Shown here: positions 33,330 to 44,297 of the stretch, in pieces
Numbering within the stretch: the first letter of the stretch is position 1
Layout: the number at the start of each line of letters is the position of its first letter
Assembly (NCBI GenBank): GCA_902606075.1
Contig: CACLEU010000003.1
Location: 1-64,000 of the forward strand
Source: an uncultured Pelagibacteraceae bacterium
GTDB lineage: Bacteria; Pseudomonadota; Alphaproteobacteria; Pelagibacterales; Pelagibacteraceae
Reading direction: 5' to 3'
DNA length: 64,000 nt
The notes under the pieces: model-generated
Told to the model about the DNA's origin: nothing
The model's database searches: none
The model's input: only the letters and a program-made list of their open reading frames with translations
Made by a program: the position numbers and the translations under genes

Positions 33330-36104
33330 ATGAGCAAAATATCCATAAATGATAATTATTATTTAATTGATGGATCTGGATATATCTTCAGAGCCTATTA
33401 CGCATTACCACCTTTATCTAGGAAATCAGATGGTTTACCAACAGGCGCAGTTGCGGGATTTTGCAATATGTTGTTTAAATTATTAGAAGATGCGAAATCT
33501 TTAGAAAATAAATTTAAACCTACCCATTTTGCTGTAATATTTGATTCTGCTAGAAAAAATTTTAGAAATGAGATTTATTCTGAATACAAAGCAAACAGAT
33601 CAGATGCGCCTGATGACTTAATTCCACAGTTTGAGTATATAAGAAAATCTGTAGAAGCTTTCAATTTACCATCTGTAGAACTCACTAATTATGAGGCTGA
33701 TGATTTAATTGCTACATATAGCGAACAAATATTAAAAAAAGGAGCAAACGTTACAATTGTATCATCTGATAAAGATTTGATGCAGTTGTATAAAAAAAAT
33801 ATAAGAATTTATGATCCAATGAAAAATAAGTTTATCAATGAGGAAGATATTGAAAAAAAATTTGGAGTAAACGCAGAAAAAGTTATAGATGTCCAATCTT
33901 TAGCAGGTGATAGTAGCGATAACGTACCTGGCGTACCCGGGATAGGCGTTAAGACTGCCGCAGAATTAATTAATGAGTATGGTTCTTTAGAAAATCTTTT
34001 ATCAAATTCAAAAAAAATTAAACAAAATAAAAGACGAGAAACACTCATTGAAAATAAACAAAAAGCAATAATTAGTAAAAAGTTAGTTACCTTAAAAAAA
34101 GACGTACCTGTCAAAGTACCACACAGTGACTTTAAGTTAAAACAAATTGATAAAAAAAAATTGTACAATTTTTTAAGAAATATGGAATTTAATAGATTAC
34201 TAAGTTCAGTTATATCAACTTATGGCGGAGTCGACTTTGAGGACAACAAAAAATTATTTTCTAAAGATAAGCCAGAAACCAAAATTGATAAAAAAAAATA
34301 TATATTAATAAAAAATGAAAATGAGTTAAGTGATTTAATATCCAAAATTGAGAAGGAACGTGAAATATCGATTGATACCGAAACAAGTTCTCTTGATCCA
34401 CATCAAGCAGATCTTATAGGTATATCAATTTCGCCAAAAATTGGAGAAGCTTATTATATACCTTTAAATCACAAAAATTTTGAAAATCTAGTTGAAAAAA
34501 ATGTTTTAAAAAAACTCCATCATATTTTGAAAGATAAAAGCATAAAAAAAATCGGCCAAAATATTAAATTTGACTTCATTGTTCTTTATCACAGAGGAAT
34601 TGATCTAGAACCAATAGAGGACACAATGTTAATGTCTTATGTCTTAGATGCTGGAAAAAATAGGCATAATATGGACACTTTATCTGAAATTCATTTAGGT
34701 CATAAAACTATTTCATTTAAAGATTTAGTTGGGACTGGGAAAAAACAAATAAATTTCAATGAAGTTGATGTTGAAGTTGCAAAGAATTATGCAGCTGAGG
34801 ATGCAGATATAACTTTTAGGCTATACAAAAAATTTTTGATTAATTTAAAAAATGAAAAATTAATGGGTATCTATGAAAATTTTGAAAAACCATTAATTAA
34901 AATTTTAGCACAAATGGAAATGAACGGAATCAAACTTGATAAAAAATTTTTAAACAAATTGACTGTAAATTTTCAAAAAAAAATTTCCGATTTAGAAAAA
35001 AAAATTTTTAAAATATCAAAAAAAGAATTTAAAATTGGATCAACCAAACAGCTTGGAGAAGTATTATACAATGAACTAAAAATATCTGCTTTAAAAAAAA
35101 CTAGGAAAGGAAGTTTTGCCACTGGCGCCAGTGTATTAGAGGATCTTGCATACAAAGGTCATGATTTACCAAAGCTTATTTTAGAATGGAGACAACTAAC
35201 CAAATTAAAAAATACTTATTCAGACTCTTTGCCAGAATTCGTGAATCCTTCCACAGGTAGAGTGCATACTAATTTCTTACTAGCTGCCACAACAACAGGT
35301 AGATTGGCATCAAGCAATCCCAACTTACAAAATATTCCGATTAAATCTATCGATGGAAAAGAAATTAGAAAAGCATTTGTTTCGCAAGAAAAATATAATC
35401 TCTTATCTGCAGATTATAATCAAATTGAGATGAGAATTTTAGCCGATCTTGCTGATGTTAAAGAACTTAAAAAAGCTTTCAACAATAATGAAGATATTCA
35501 TTCAATAACTGCTAGTCAGGTTTTCAATGTAAAAATAAAAGATGTTACATCTGAACTTAGGCGTAAAGCAAAAGCAATTAATTTTGGAATAATTTATGGC
35601 ATTTCCCAATACGGTTTAGCAAAACAAATATCTGTATCAACTATTGAGGCTGATCAATTTCTTAAATCTTATTTTAAAAAGTTTCCAGAGATAAAAGATT
35701 ATATGTCAACCACAATAAATTTTTGTAGAAAAAGCGGATATGTAAATAATATTTTTGGAAGAAGAACACATATAACAGGAATTAATGATAAAAACTTTAA
35801 TATTAGAAACTTCCAGGAAAGAGCTGCCATAAATGCACCAATCCAAGGTTCAGCGTCTGAATTAATGAGAATGGCAATGATAAATATATTTGAAAAAATT
35901 AAGGGTCAAAAAATTAAAAATTGCAGTTTGCTTCTACAAATTCATGACGAGTTAATTTTCGAGGTCAAAAAAGATAGCATTAACGATGCAAAAAAATTTA
36001 TAGAAAGTGGAATGAAAAGCGTTCAGGAAAGTGATTTGCACTCATTTTCAATTCCAATACTTGTAGATGTAAATTTTGGTGAAAATTGGGGATTGTTACA
36101 ATAA
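33330..36104 (+). CDS. polA: DNA polymerase I (5'-3' exo, 3'-5' exo, polymerase)
   Basis: 5' nuclease domain; IDTETSSLDP exonuclease motif; LLSADYNQIEMRILA and LLLQIHDELIFEV polymerase motifs. Confidence 0.98.
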   Translation: MSKISINDNYYLIDGSGYIFRAYYALPPLSRKSDGLPTGAVAGFCNMLFKLLEDAKSLENKFKPTHFAVIFDSARKNFRNEIYSEYKANRSDAPDDLIPQFEYIRKSVEAFNLPSVELTNYEADDLIATYSEQILKKGANVTIVSSDKDLMQLYKKNIRIYDPMKNKFINEEDIEKKFGVNAEKVIDVQSLAGDSSDNVPGVPGIGVKTAAELINEYGSLENLLSNSKKIKQNKRRETLIENKQKAIISKKLVTLKKDVPVKVPHSDFKLKQIDKKKLYNFLRNMEFNRLLSSVISTYGGVDFEDNKKLFSKDKPETKIDKKKYILIKNENELSDLISKIEKEREISIDTETSSLDPHQADLIGISISPKIGEAYYIPLNHKNFENLVEKNVLKKLHHILKDKSIKKIGQNIKFDFIVLYHRGIDLEPIEDTMLMSYVLDAGKNRHNMDTLSEIHLGHKTISFKDLVGTGKKQINFNEVDVEVAKNYAAEDADITFRLYKKFLINLKNEKLMGIYENFEKPLIKILAQMEMNGIKLDKKFLNKLTVNFQKKISDLEKKIFKISKKEFKIGSTKQLGEVLYNELKISALKKTRKGSFATGASVLEDLAYKGHDLPKLILEWRQLTKLKNTYSDSLPEFVNPSTGRVHTNFLLAATTTGRLASSNPNLQNIPIKSIDGKEIRKAFVSQEKYNLLSADYNQIEMRILADLADVKELKKAFNNNEDIHSITASQVFNVKIKDVTSELRRKAKAINFGIIYGISQYGLAKQISVSTIEADQFLKSYFKKFPEIKDYMSTTINFCRKSGYVNNIFGRRTHITGINDKNFNIRNFQERAAINAPIQGSASELMRMAMINIFEKIKGQKIKNCSLLLQIHDELIFEVKKDSINDAKKFIESGMKSVQESDLHSFSIPILVDVNFGENWGLLQ

Positions 36105-36152
36105 GATAAACTATTGCCCAAATTATAACAATTTAGTATTTTTAATTACTGC

Positions 36153-36851
36153 ATGAGTCAAACAATAGCATTAGTAGATGATGATAGAAATATTCTCACA
36201 AGCATAAGTATTGCTTTAGAGAAAGAGGGATTTAAAGTTCAAACATATTTAGATGGAGAAAGTGCACTTATTGGTTTGTCCAGAACTCCTCCAGACCTAG
36301 CAATAATTGATATTAAAATGCCAAAAATGGACGGTGAAGAATTACTAAAAAAACTTAGAAAGAAAACTTCTTTACCAGTTATTTTTTTAACTTCTAAAGA
36401 TGAGGAAGTTGATGAGCTTTTAGGACTAAAACTTGGCGCAGATGACTTTGTGAAAAAGTCTGGAGGATTTTCAATAAAGGTTTTAATTGAGAGAATTCGA
36501 GTTCAATTGAGAAAAAAAAATGCGAATATTGAAGATACAAAAAATATAATTAATCATGGAAAACTTAAACTTGATCCATCCCAATTAGAATGTGAATGGG
36601 ATGGTAAACAGCTGCCTGATAAATTAACAACTACCGAATTTCTAATAGTTCAAGAACTGGCAAAAAGACCAGGTATTATTAAAGAGAGAGCTCAATTAAT
36701 GGATATAGCATATCGAGAAGATACAGACATTGAAGATAGAACAATTGATAGTCATGTGAAAAGAATAAGAAAAAAATTTAAAAAAATAGATGAAAATTTT
36801 TCTGCTATAGAGACAAGGTATGGTAGCGGTTATAGGTGGAATGCTAGTTGA
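36153..36851 (+). CDS. chvI: ChvI-type OmpR-family response regulator
   Basis: Receiver plus winged helix; paired with the adjacent ChvG-like kinase. Confidence 0.88.
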   Translation: MSQTIALVDDDRNILTSISIALEKEGFKVQTYLDGESALIGLSRTPPDLAIIDIKMPKMDGEELLKKLRKKTSLPVIFLTSKDEEVDELLGLKLGADDFVKKSGGFSIKVLIERIRVQLRKKNANIEDTKNIINHGKLKLDPSQLECEWDGKQLPDKLTTTEFLIVQELAKRPGIIKERAQLMDIAYREDTDIEDRTIDSHVKRIRKKFKKIDENFSAIETRYGSGYRWNAS

Positions 36852-38389
36852 TGTTTTCGTCAATAATAAAAAATCTATCAATCTTAAAAAAATTTTTATT
36901 TATAAATCTTTTGATTTTTCTATTAATTGGAACATTAACAATAATTTATTTAAATTATGTTCAACCAAATTTAATCAAAAAAAAAACCTCAATACATATC
37001 CAGGTAATAAATAATACTATACAAAATCTTAATAGATTAAATATTAAATTTAATAAAGAAGACATAAAAAATTTTCTATTTTCTAAAAGGTTTTTATTTC
37101 AGAGTGTAGATAGAGTTGTATTTTTAGATGAAGATTATCAAATAATTGCAGATACCAATACTCTAGATTTAGACCCAAGATCTTTTAACCAGAGAATTGA
37201 CATTGTTGAATTTGACACTTCCGAAAATAAAAATGAAATTAGTTCCCAAGAAGACAAAATTAACGAAAAGAATAAAACAGAATTAATTGAAAAAATATCA
37301 GATTATGCTTCATCTACAAATTTCGGTAAACCACACACATTCACTACTGAAAGCTATCAACAATTCAAATTATCTACAGTAAAAAACTTAATGATAAATG
37401 ATATACACTCTGGCTATTTAATGATTTCTGAGAGTGCAAACGAGATAAAAACTGCAATAAATGAAAGGAAAACTTTCGTAATACGAACCGCAATATTTGT
37501 TGGAATTGTGATTTTTATTTTTTCATTAGTATTAAATAAATATTTTTTAAAACCAATTAAAAATTTAGTAAATTTTACTCAAAGTATAAAAGAGAGAAGT
37601 AAAAAAAAAATTGATCTAACAAATTTAATAAAAAGAAATGATGAACTAGGTATATTAACTCAATCTTTAGATGAAATGACAAATGAACTTCAAAAAAGAG
37701 TAAATACTGCAGAAAATTTTTCTACTGACTTAGTGCATGAAATTAGAAACCCTCTGGCTTCACTAAAAAGCGCTTCAGAAATTTTGAGTGAAACAAGCAG
37801 TAATATTGAAAAAGAAAAATTAATAAAAATTTTATCTCATGATGTTGAGAGAATAGAAAGACTAATAACAGATTATTCTCAAATGTTAAAAGATGAAGTC
37901 GCTATTACCCAAGAGCAAATGAAGAATATAGATTTAGAGGAAGTGATTAAATCAGTAGTTGATGATTTTAATGGCATATACTTTTCAAAAAGAGGAATTA
38001 AGATAAATTTTAAGGCTCAGAAAAATGGTAACAAATATTTTATTAAAGGTATTGAAAATAGAATAGAGCAAGTTTTAGCAAATCTTCTTGAAAATTCTAT
38101 TTCTTTTAGTGAAGACAATAAAAAAATTATAGTTGAACTTAAAAAAAATAAAGATAATAAAATTCAACTTTCAGTAGTTGATGAGGGTAGAGGATTAAAA
38201 GAGAAAAATACTGAAAAAATTTTTAAGAGATTTTACAGCAATAGACCAGAAAAATTCGGCGAGCATTCCGGATTGGGCTTGAATATCGTAAAAAACCTTG
38301 TGGATTTACACGGTGGAAGTGTTAATGCATCAAATAACAAGGCTAAAAATGGAGCAAGGGTTGATATTTATTTTCCAACTGTAATTTGA
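36848..38389 (+). CDS. chvG: ChvG-type sensor histidine kinase
   Basis: TM-periplasmic-TM-HAMP; H-box [31 protein letters not shown]. Confidence 0.88.
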   Translation: MMFSSIIKNLSILKKFLFINLLIFLLIGTLTIIYLNYVQPNLIKKKTSIHIQVINNTIQNLNRLNIKFNKEDIKNFLFSKRFLFQSVDRVVFLDEDYQIIADTNTLDLDPRSFNQRIDIVEFDTSENKNEISSQEDKINEKNKTELIEKISDYASSTNFGKPHTFTTESYQQFKLSTVKNLMINDIHSGYLMISESANEIKTAINERKTFVIRTAIFVGIVIFIFSLVLNKYFLKPIKNLVNFTQSIKERSKKKIDLTNLIKRNDELGILTQSLDEMTNELQKRVNTAENFSTDLVHEIRNPLASLKSASEILSETSSNIEKEKLIKILSHDVERIERLITDYSQMLKDEVAITQEQMKNIDLEEVIKSVVDDFNGIYFSKRGIKINFKAQKNGNKYFIKGIENRIEQVLANLLENSISFSEDNKKIIVELKKNKDNKIQLSVVDEGRGLKEKNTEKIFKRFYSNRPEKFGEHSGLGLNIVKNLVDLHGGSVNASNNKAKNGARVDIYFPTVI

Positions 38390-38435
38390 CTAGTTGAATA
38401 TATTATGAATTAATGTACAAACAGGCGAAAAAAAT

Positions 38436-39722
38436 ATGACAGATTATAAAGTAAAAGATATTAATTTAGCTGACTTCGGCAGAAAAGAAATTTCTCTTGC
38501 AGAAACCGAAATGCCAGGTCTTATGGCTCTAAGAAAAGAGTATGAAGGCAAGAACCCTTTAAAAGGTGCAAGAATTTTGGGCTGTTTGCATATGACAATA
38601 CAAACAGCAGTTCTTATTGAAACTTTAGTTGATCTTGGCGCTGAATGCAGATGGTCGTCTTGTAATATATTTTCCACACAAGATCATGCGGCTGCAGCTA
38701 TAGCAAAATCTGGTATTCCAGTATTTGCATGGAAAGGTGAGACAGAAGACGAGTATTGGTGGTGTGTAAGACAAACTATTGAAGGAAAAAAAGACTGGAA
38801 ACCAAATATGATATTAGATGACGGTGGAGATTTAACTGCCTTAATGCATAAAGATTACAAGGATCTTATGAAAGATATAAAAGGTTTATCAGAGGAAACT
38901 ACCACTGGCGTTTTAGCACTTAAAAAAATGGAAAATGAGGGAACGCTGTTAGTGCCCGCTTTTAATGTTAATGACTCAGTAACAAAATCGAAATTCGATA
39001 ACTTATATGGTTGTAGGGAAAGTCTAGTTGATGGAATTAAAAGAGCTACAGATGTAATGATGTCAGGAAAAGTTGCAATTGTTGCTGGATTTGGAGACGT
39101 TGGAAAAGGGAGTGCCGCATCTTTAAGACAAGGAGGTGCAAGAGTAATGATTACAGAAACTGATCCAATTTGTGCATTACAAGCAGCCATGGAAGGTTAC
39201 GAAGTAGTCTTAATGGATGAAATGATTAAGCATGCGGACATTGTAGTAACGGCAACAGGAAATAAAGATATAATTACAGCAGATCACATGAGAGACATGA
39301 AAGATAGGGCTATTCTTTGTAACATTGGTCACTTTGATAATGAGATTCAAGTAGAGGCACTTAAAAACTATAAATGGGATGAAATAAAACCCCAAGTGCA
39401 TGAAATTGAGCTTCCAAGTAAAAAAAGAATAATATTACTCGCTGAAGGAAGGTTAGTAAATTTAGGTTGCGCAACAGGACATCCAAGTTTTGTTATGAGT
39501 GCATCTTTCACAAATCAGGTTATAGCTCAAATAGAATTATGGAATAATTCAAACAAGTACGATAAAAAAGTCTATGTTTTACCAAAACATCTAGACGAAA
39601 AAGTTGCTTTGCTGCATTTAGAAAAAGTAGGAGCTAAATTAACTCAATTATCTAAAGACCAAGCAGATTATATTAGTGTCAAACAAGAAGGACCTTACAA
39701 ACCAGATGCCTATCGCTACTAA
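38436..39722 (+). CDS. ahcY: Adenosylhomocysteinase
   Basis: [22 protein letters not shown]-terminal [13 protein letters not shown]. Confidence 0.98.
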   Translation: MTDYKVKDINLADFGRKEISLAETEMPGLMALRKEYEGKNPLKGARILGCLHMTIQTAVLIETLVDLGAECRWSSCNIFSTQDHAAAAIAKSGIPVFAWKGETEDEYWWCVRQTIEGKKDWKPNMILDDGGDLTALMHKDYKDLMKDIKGLSEETTTGVLALKKMENEGTLLVPAFNVNDSVTKSKFDNLYGCRESLVDGIKRATDVMMSGKVAIVAGFGDVGKGSAASLRQGGARVMITETDPICALQAAMEGYEVVLMDEMIKHADIVVTATGNKDIITADHMRDMKDRAILCNIGHFDNEIQVEALKNYKWDEIKPQVHEIELPSKKRIILLAEGRLVNLGCATGHPSFVMSASFTNQVIAQIELWNNSNKYDKKVYVLPKHLDEKVALLHLEKVGAKLTQLSKDQADYISVKQEGPYKPDAYRY

Positions 39723-40176
39723 CGGTAGCTCAATAGAAGTTTCGAATTTAAAAGTATTAAAAAATTTTGCTTATAAAATTGCAAAACAAATACACATAGG
39801 TGACACGATTTTTTTGTATGGACAACTTGGTGTTGGAAAAACTACATTTACAAGATTTGTAATCAATTACTTACAAAAAAAAACAAAATCAAAAGTAACA
39901 GAAATTCCAAGTCCCACATTTACAATAATGTATGAATATTTGGTCAAGAAAAAATTAATCCATCATTATGATTTTTATAGAATTGAAAATTATAAAGAAA
40001 TTAACAATATAGGAATTTTTGAGGACAAAGAGGTAATTACTTTAGTAGAATGGCCAGAGAAAATAAAATTCAAACCGAAAAATCGTATTGAATTGAAATT
40101 TAGTTATTCAAAAAACTTCAGCTGTAGAAAAATAAAGATTAAACTCTGCGGTAATTGTAAAAATTATGAAATTTAA
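39706..40176 (+). CDS. tsaE: tRNA threonylcarbamoyladenosine biosynthesis ATPase TsaE
   Basis: [28 protein letters not shown] at 39706 overlaps the ahcY end. Confidence 0.93.
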   Translation: MPIATNGSSIEVSNLKVLKNFAYKIAKQIHIGDTIFLYGQLGVGKTTFTRFVINYLQKKTKSKVTEIPSPTFTIMYEYLVKKKLIHHYDFYRIENYKEINNIGIFEDKEVITLVEWPEKIKFKPKNRIELKFSYSKNFSCRKIKIKLCGNCKNYEI

Positions 40177-41071
40177 GAAAATCAAAGGTGACGCATCAGA
40201 TAGAGAGTTTTTTAGATCAAAAAATTCAATATTAATATTTTCAAAAAAAAATAAATTTAAAAATCTTTTAGTATATGATTGTATTAATAAAATTTTGAAT
40301 AATCACAAAATACCTTCACCTAAACTTTTAAAAAATAATTACACTAAGAACTCAATAGAGATTACTGATTTAGGAAAAATAAGTATAAAGAATATTTTGA
40401 ATAATAAAAACCAATATGATTTTTACAAAAAAATTATTGATATATTAATAAAGTTTACAAAAATAAAAAATACAAAAGTCAAAGATTTTAATGGAAAATA
40501 TTACTCTATGAAAAAGTACAATTACAAAGATTTATATGAAGAGGCAGATTTATTTAATAGATGGTATGCACCATATTATGATAAAAAATTAACTACACCT
40601 AACAAAAGAAAAATAATTAGAAAAGCTATAAAAAATTTAATAAGTAAAATAAAATTATCTAATAATATGTTTGTCCACAGGGATTTTCATGTATCTAATA
40701 TGATGTATAAAAACAATAAAATATATTTAATTGATAGCCAAGATGCTGTCATTGGTAATCCAGCATATGATTTGGCATCATTAATAGATGATGTAAGGCA
40801 CAAATCATCTTATTTATTAAAAAAAAAGGTTTATTCATATTTTTTACAAAAGAACAAAAAGATAGATAAAAAATCTTTCCAAAATGATTTTTTAATACTT
40901 TCTGTTTTAAGAAATTTAAAAATTTTAGGAATTTTCACAAGACTTGCAAAAAGAGATAAGAAAAAGAATTACTTAAAATTAATACCTTATGCATGGAAAC
41001 TGATTAATCTTAGGACAAATGATAATATCATTTTTGATGAATTAATTTCGTGTATAAACAAAAAAAAATAA
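40166..41071 (+). CDS. APH-family phosphotransferase, likely AmgK-like sugar kinase
   Basis: FVHRDFHVSNMMY and YLIDSQDAVIGNPAYDLASL; position between tsaE and murU-like. Confidence 0.8.
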   Translation: MKFKKIKGDASDREFFRSKNSILIFSKKNKFKNLLVYDCINKILNNHKIPSPKLLKNNYTKNSIEITDLGKISIKNILNNKNQYDFYKKIIDILIKFTKIKNTKVKDFNGKYYSMKKYNYKDLYEEADLFNRWYAPYYDKKLTTPNKRKIIRKAIKNLISKIKLSNNMFVHRDFHVSNMMYKNNKIYLIDSQDAVIGNPAYDLASLIDDVRHKSSYLLKKKVYSYFLQKNKKIDKKSFQNDFLILSVLRNLKILGIFTRLAKRDKKKNYLKLIPYAWKLINLRTNDNIIFDELISCINKKK

Positions 41072-41075
41072 AAAG

Positions 41076-41768
41076 ATGAGAAAATTAAATACAGCTATAA
41101 TCATGTGTGCTGGTTTTGGTAAAAGATTAAGGCCACTTACCAATAAAGTTCCAAAACCTCTTTTAAAAATAGGGAATAAATCACTTTTAGAAAATACAAT
41201 AGAGTTATTAATTGAATTAAACGTAAACAAAATTCTATTAAATTCTCATCATTTGAGACAACAGATAAAACAATTTGTTTTAGAAAATAAGTTTTCAAAA
41301 AAAATTAAAGTTTTTGAGGAAAAAAGAAAGATTCTTAATACAGGAGGTGGCATCTTAAATATTGTAAAATCTTCGAAGGATAAAGATTATATAATTTTAA
41401 ACCCTGACACAATTTGGAGTAAAAAGCATTTAACTGAAATAATTAAAATGAAAAATTTATATTTTTCTAAAAAAGCTTTAAATATGCTTCTTGTAGTTAA
41501 AAAAAATAAAAGTTTTGATCAAAGACTAAATGGTGACTTTTCAATGAAAAAAAATATTCTTACATATAATTCTGGAAAAGAATATATATTTACGGGCTGT
41601 CAAATAATTAACAGAAATCTCTTTAGCAATCTAAAAAAAAAAATTTTCCCAATTTCTTTGATCTGGGACAAGTTACTAATGCATAAAAGTTTATACGGCT
41701 ATGAAAGCAAAACTAAATTTAAACATATAACAGATATTAAAATCTATAAAAAATTAACTCGTAAATAA
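41076..41768 (+). CDS. MurU-like sugar-1-phosphate nucleotidyltransferase
   Basis: AIIMCAGFGKRLRPLTNKVPKPLLKIGNKSLLENTIELL. Confidence 0.85.
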   Translation: MRKLNTAIIMCAGFGKRLRPLTNKVPKPLLKIGNKSLLENTIELLIELNVNKILLNSHHLRQQIKQFVLENKFSKKIKVFEEKRKILNTGGGILNIVKSSKDKDYIILNPDTIWSKKHLTEIIKMKNLYFSKKALNMLLVVKKNKSFDQRLNGDFSMKKNILTYNSGKEYIFTGCQIINRNLFSNLKKKIFPISLIWDKLLMHKSLYGYESKTKFKHITDIKIYKKLTRK

Positions 41769-42476
41769 TAATTTTTTAGCTCTTGCCTCATCAAGATATC
41801 TTGCTTTAATTACTTTTAAACTTATATCAAAATCTATAACTAAGGGGTTACCAGTAGGTATTTCTAAATTTGAAATATCTTCATTGCTTATTTTAAGCAA
41901 ATACTTACATAAAGCTCTAATAGAATTTCCATGTGCAGTAACCAATATATTTTTCTTCGATTTTAGAAGTATTAATATTTTACTTTTAAAATAAGGGATA
42001 ACACGATTATATGTGTCCTCTAAAGACTCAGAATTTGGGATATTTTCTTTTGGAATATTTTTGTATTTTTCAATATTTAATGGATGATATGAACTATTTT
42101 TATCTAAATTTTCAGGCTTTAAACTCCATGATCTTCTGAATTCATGTATTTTTTTTTCTCCTAGTTTTTTTTTCATTTCCTCTTTATTTAAACCAGTTAA
42201 AGCTCCATAATGTCTCTCATTCAGCTGCCAGGCTTCTTCAAAATTTATATTTTCAATTCCCATAGTTTTTTGAATTAATTTTAATGTATTGATAGCTCTT
42301 TTCTGAAATGAAGAAAAATAATAATCAAATTTGAGATTTTCATTAATAATGAGTTCACCAGCGGTATTAGCTTCTTTTTTACCTTGATCGGATAAATCTA
42401 TATCAACCCATCCAGTAAACTTATTTTGACTATTCCATTCACTCTGTCCATGTCTTATTAATACAAGGTGCACCAT
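41754..42476 (-). CDS. gpmA: 2,3-bisphosphoglycerate-dependent phosphoglycerate mutase
   Basis: LVLIRHGQSEWNSQNKFTGWVDIDLSDQG; ERHYGALTGLNK. Confidence 0.95.
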   Translation of the reverse strand: MVHLVLIRHGQSEWNSQNKFTGWVDIDLSDQGKKEANTAGELIINENLKFDYYFSSFQKRAINTLKLIQKTMGIENINFEEAWQLNERHYGALTGLNKEEMKKKLGEKKIHEFRRSWSLKPENLDKNSSYHPLNIEKYKNIPKENIPNSESLEDTYNRVIPYFKSKILILLKSKKNILVTAHGNSIRALCKYLLKISNEDISNLEIPTGNPLVIDFDISLKVIKARYLDEARAKKLLFTS

Positions 42477-42523
42477 TTATACATATTTGATAACTTAAAA
42501 TTACAATTAAATAAATATTAATA

Positions 42524-42916
42524 ATGCAAATAAATAAAAAATATTTGGACTTATTTTTTAAAATTTCTAATTTTACACTAATAATTCTATATTTGTATCC
42601 TGGAAGTATTCTCGGATTGATACTATATGGAAATTTAAAATTACAACCTAGATTAACAGAAGATTTTTTTTCTTTATCATCTAATCATTTTTACACCTTT
42701 TTAATTTTATCATTTATTGCTATTTTAAGTTATTCAAATAATTTAAAAAAACTTGATTACATCTTTTTATATTTACTTTTGATTTCAATAATTCTAGAGC
42801 TAACTCACCTTGTGATACCAAACAGAAGTTTTCAATATGAAGATTTGATTGGTAACATAGCTGGTGTTATAATTTCTTATATTTTAATAAAATTTTATGA
42901 GTTCATTCGAAGATAG
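42524..42916 (+). CDS. VanZ-like membrane protein
   Basis: Four TM segments ending YEDLIGNIAGVIISYI. Confidence 0.6.
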   Translation: MQINKKYLDLFFKISNFTLIILYLYPGSILGLILYGNLKLQPRLTEDFFSLSSNHFYTFLILSFIAILSYSNNLKKLDYIFLYLLLISIILELTHLVIPNRSFQYEDLIGNIAGVIISYILIKFYEFIRR

Positions 42917-43205
42917 AAAAAAAAATTTTGAGAACAAATTTGCTCATGATGAAGAGCTTAAATTTAAGGTAAATTCTAAAAGAAATAAATATTTAGGTGA
43001 ATGGGCTGCAGAAATTTTAGGAAAAAAAGATGGAGATAAGGAACAATATATACTAGACGTAATCAAATCCGATTTTAGTGAACCAGGAGATGAAGATATA
43101 ATTAAAAAATTACACCAGGATTTGAAGGATAAAAATATTTCAGAAAACAATGTTAGAGAAAAATTAGATGAACTATTTCAAGTTGCAAAAAAAGATTTTT
43201 TATAG
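42897..43205 (+). CDS. DUF1476 family protein
   Basis: SSFEDRKKNFENKFAHDEELKFKVNSKRNKYLGEWAAEILG matches the alphaproteobacterial DUF1476 pattern. Confidence 0.88.
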   Translation: MSSFEDRKKNFENKFAHDEELKFKVNSKRNKYLGEWAAEILGKKDGDKEQYILDVIKSDFSEPGDEDIIKKLHQDLKDKNISENNVREKLDELFQVAKKDFL

Positions 43206-43686
43206 TTTAATTATTTTTTTTTTTTTAATTTCAAAGCCTATTCATTCATTAGAAGTTGAGGGAATTGCAAAAGTAATTGACGGAGACACAATAGTCATAA
43301 ATAAAAAAAAAATCCGTTTATTTGGTATAGATGCACCTGAGCTAGCCCAACATTGCAAAAAACCTTGGATACAATTTAATTTCGTCACTTTAAATAAAAA
43401 ATATAAATGTGGATTATTAGCAAAAGAAAAATTAAAAAAAATTATTTCCAAAAATAAAATAAAATGCAAAGGTGAAAAGTACGATCGATATAAAAGATTA
43501 ATTGCGATTTGTTATAAACAAGAAATAGATCTAAACAAGTGGATGGTTAAAAATGGATTGGCTGTAAATTACTCAAAATACTCAAAAAAATATATAAGTT
43601 TGGAAATTCATGCCAAAAGAGAAAAATTAGGATTATGGAAAGGTCAATTTGATAAACCATGGGAATGGAGAAAAAAAAATAAATAA
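43168..43686 (+). CDS. Secreted thermonuclease-family (SNase-like) nuclease
   Basis: Signal peptide; GIAKVIDGDTIVINKKKIRLFGIDAPE; YDRYKRLIAICY. Confidence 0.88.
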   Translation: MNYFKLQKKIFYSLIIFFFLISKPIHSLEVEGIAKVIDGDTIVINKKKIRLFGIDAPELAQHCKKPWIQFNFVTLNKKYKCGLLAKEKLKKIISKNKIKCKGEKYDRYKRLIAICYKQEIDLNKWMVKNGLAVNYSKYSKKYISLEIHAKREKLGLWKGQFDKPWEWRKKNK

Positions 43687-43700
43687 ATTATAATTCTATC

Positions 43701-44297
43701 GTGATTCTTATTAAAAAAACTTGGATAATTTTTTTCTTTTTTTTAATGAGTTGCTCATCAATACCAAAAAATACATCTGATGGCTGTTCAATATTTTCTG
43801 AAAGGTATCTATGGTACAAACACTCAAAAAAAACAGAGCAAAAATGGGGCACACCAATTTATGTTCAATTGGCAATAATTAAGATGGAGTCTGATTTCGA
43901 TTGGCTTGCTAAACCTGAAAGAAATAAGATTTTTAAAATTATTCCCTACAAAAGACCCTCATCTTCTTTTGGATACTCTCAAGCAGTCAAGGGTACATGG
44001 AAACAATATAAAAAAGAGACAAACAATCCATTGGCAATTAGAAACAGGTTTAAAGATAGTGTAGATTTTATTGGATGGTATACAAGCAAGTCTTCAAAAA
44101 TATTAAAAATTTCAAAAGAGGATTCTTTTAAACAATACATTGCTTACCATGAAGGATGGGGTAATTATAAACACTATAAAAGAAATAAAAAAGTTATTAA
44201 TTTAGCAAAAAAAGTTAAAGGTTATTCTGAAATCTATAAAAAACAATTAATCAACTGTAAAAAAAAATTAAGTCGAAAAAAATTTATAATTTATTAA
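43701..44297 (+). CDS. Lipoprotein with lytic transglycosylase (SLT)-like domain
   Basis: Lipobox FLMSCSS; IIKMESDFDWLAKPE, SSSFGYSQAVKGTWKQYKKE. Confidence 0.65.
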   Translation: MILIKKTWIIFFFFLMSCSSIPKNTSDGCSIFSERYLWYKHSKKTEQKWGTPIYVQLAIIKMESDFDWLAKPERNKIFKIIPYKRPSSSFGYSQAVKGTWKQYKKETNNPLAIRNRFKDSVDFIGWYTSKSSKILKISKEDSFKQYIAYHEGWGNYKHYKRNKKVINLAKKVKGYSEIYKKQLINCKKKLSRKKFIIY

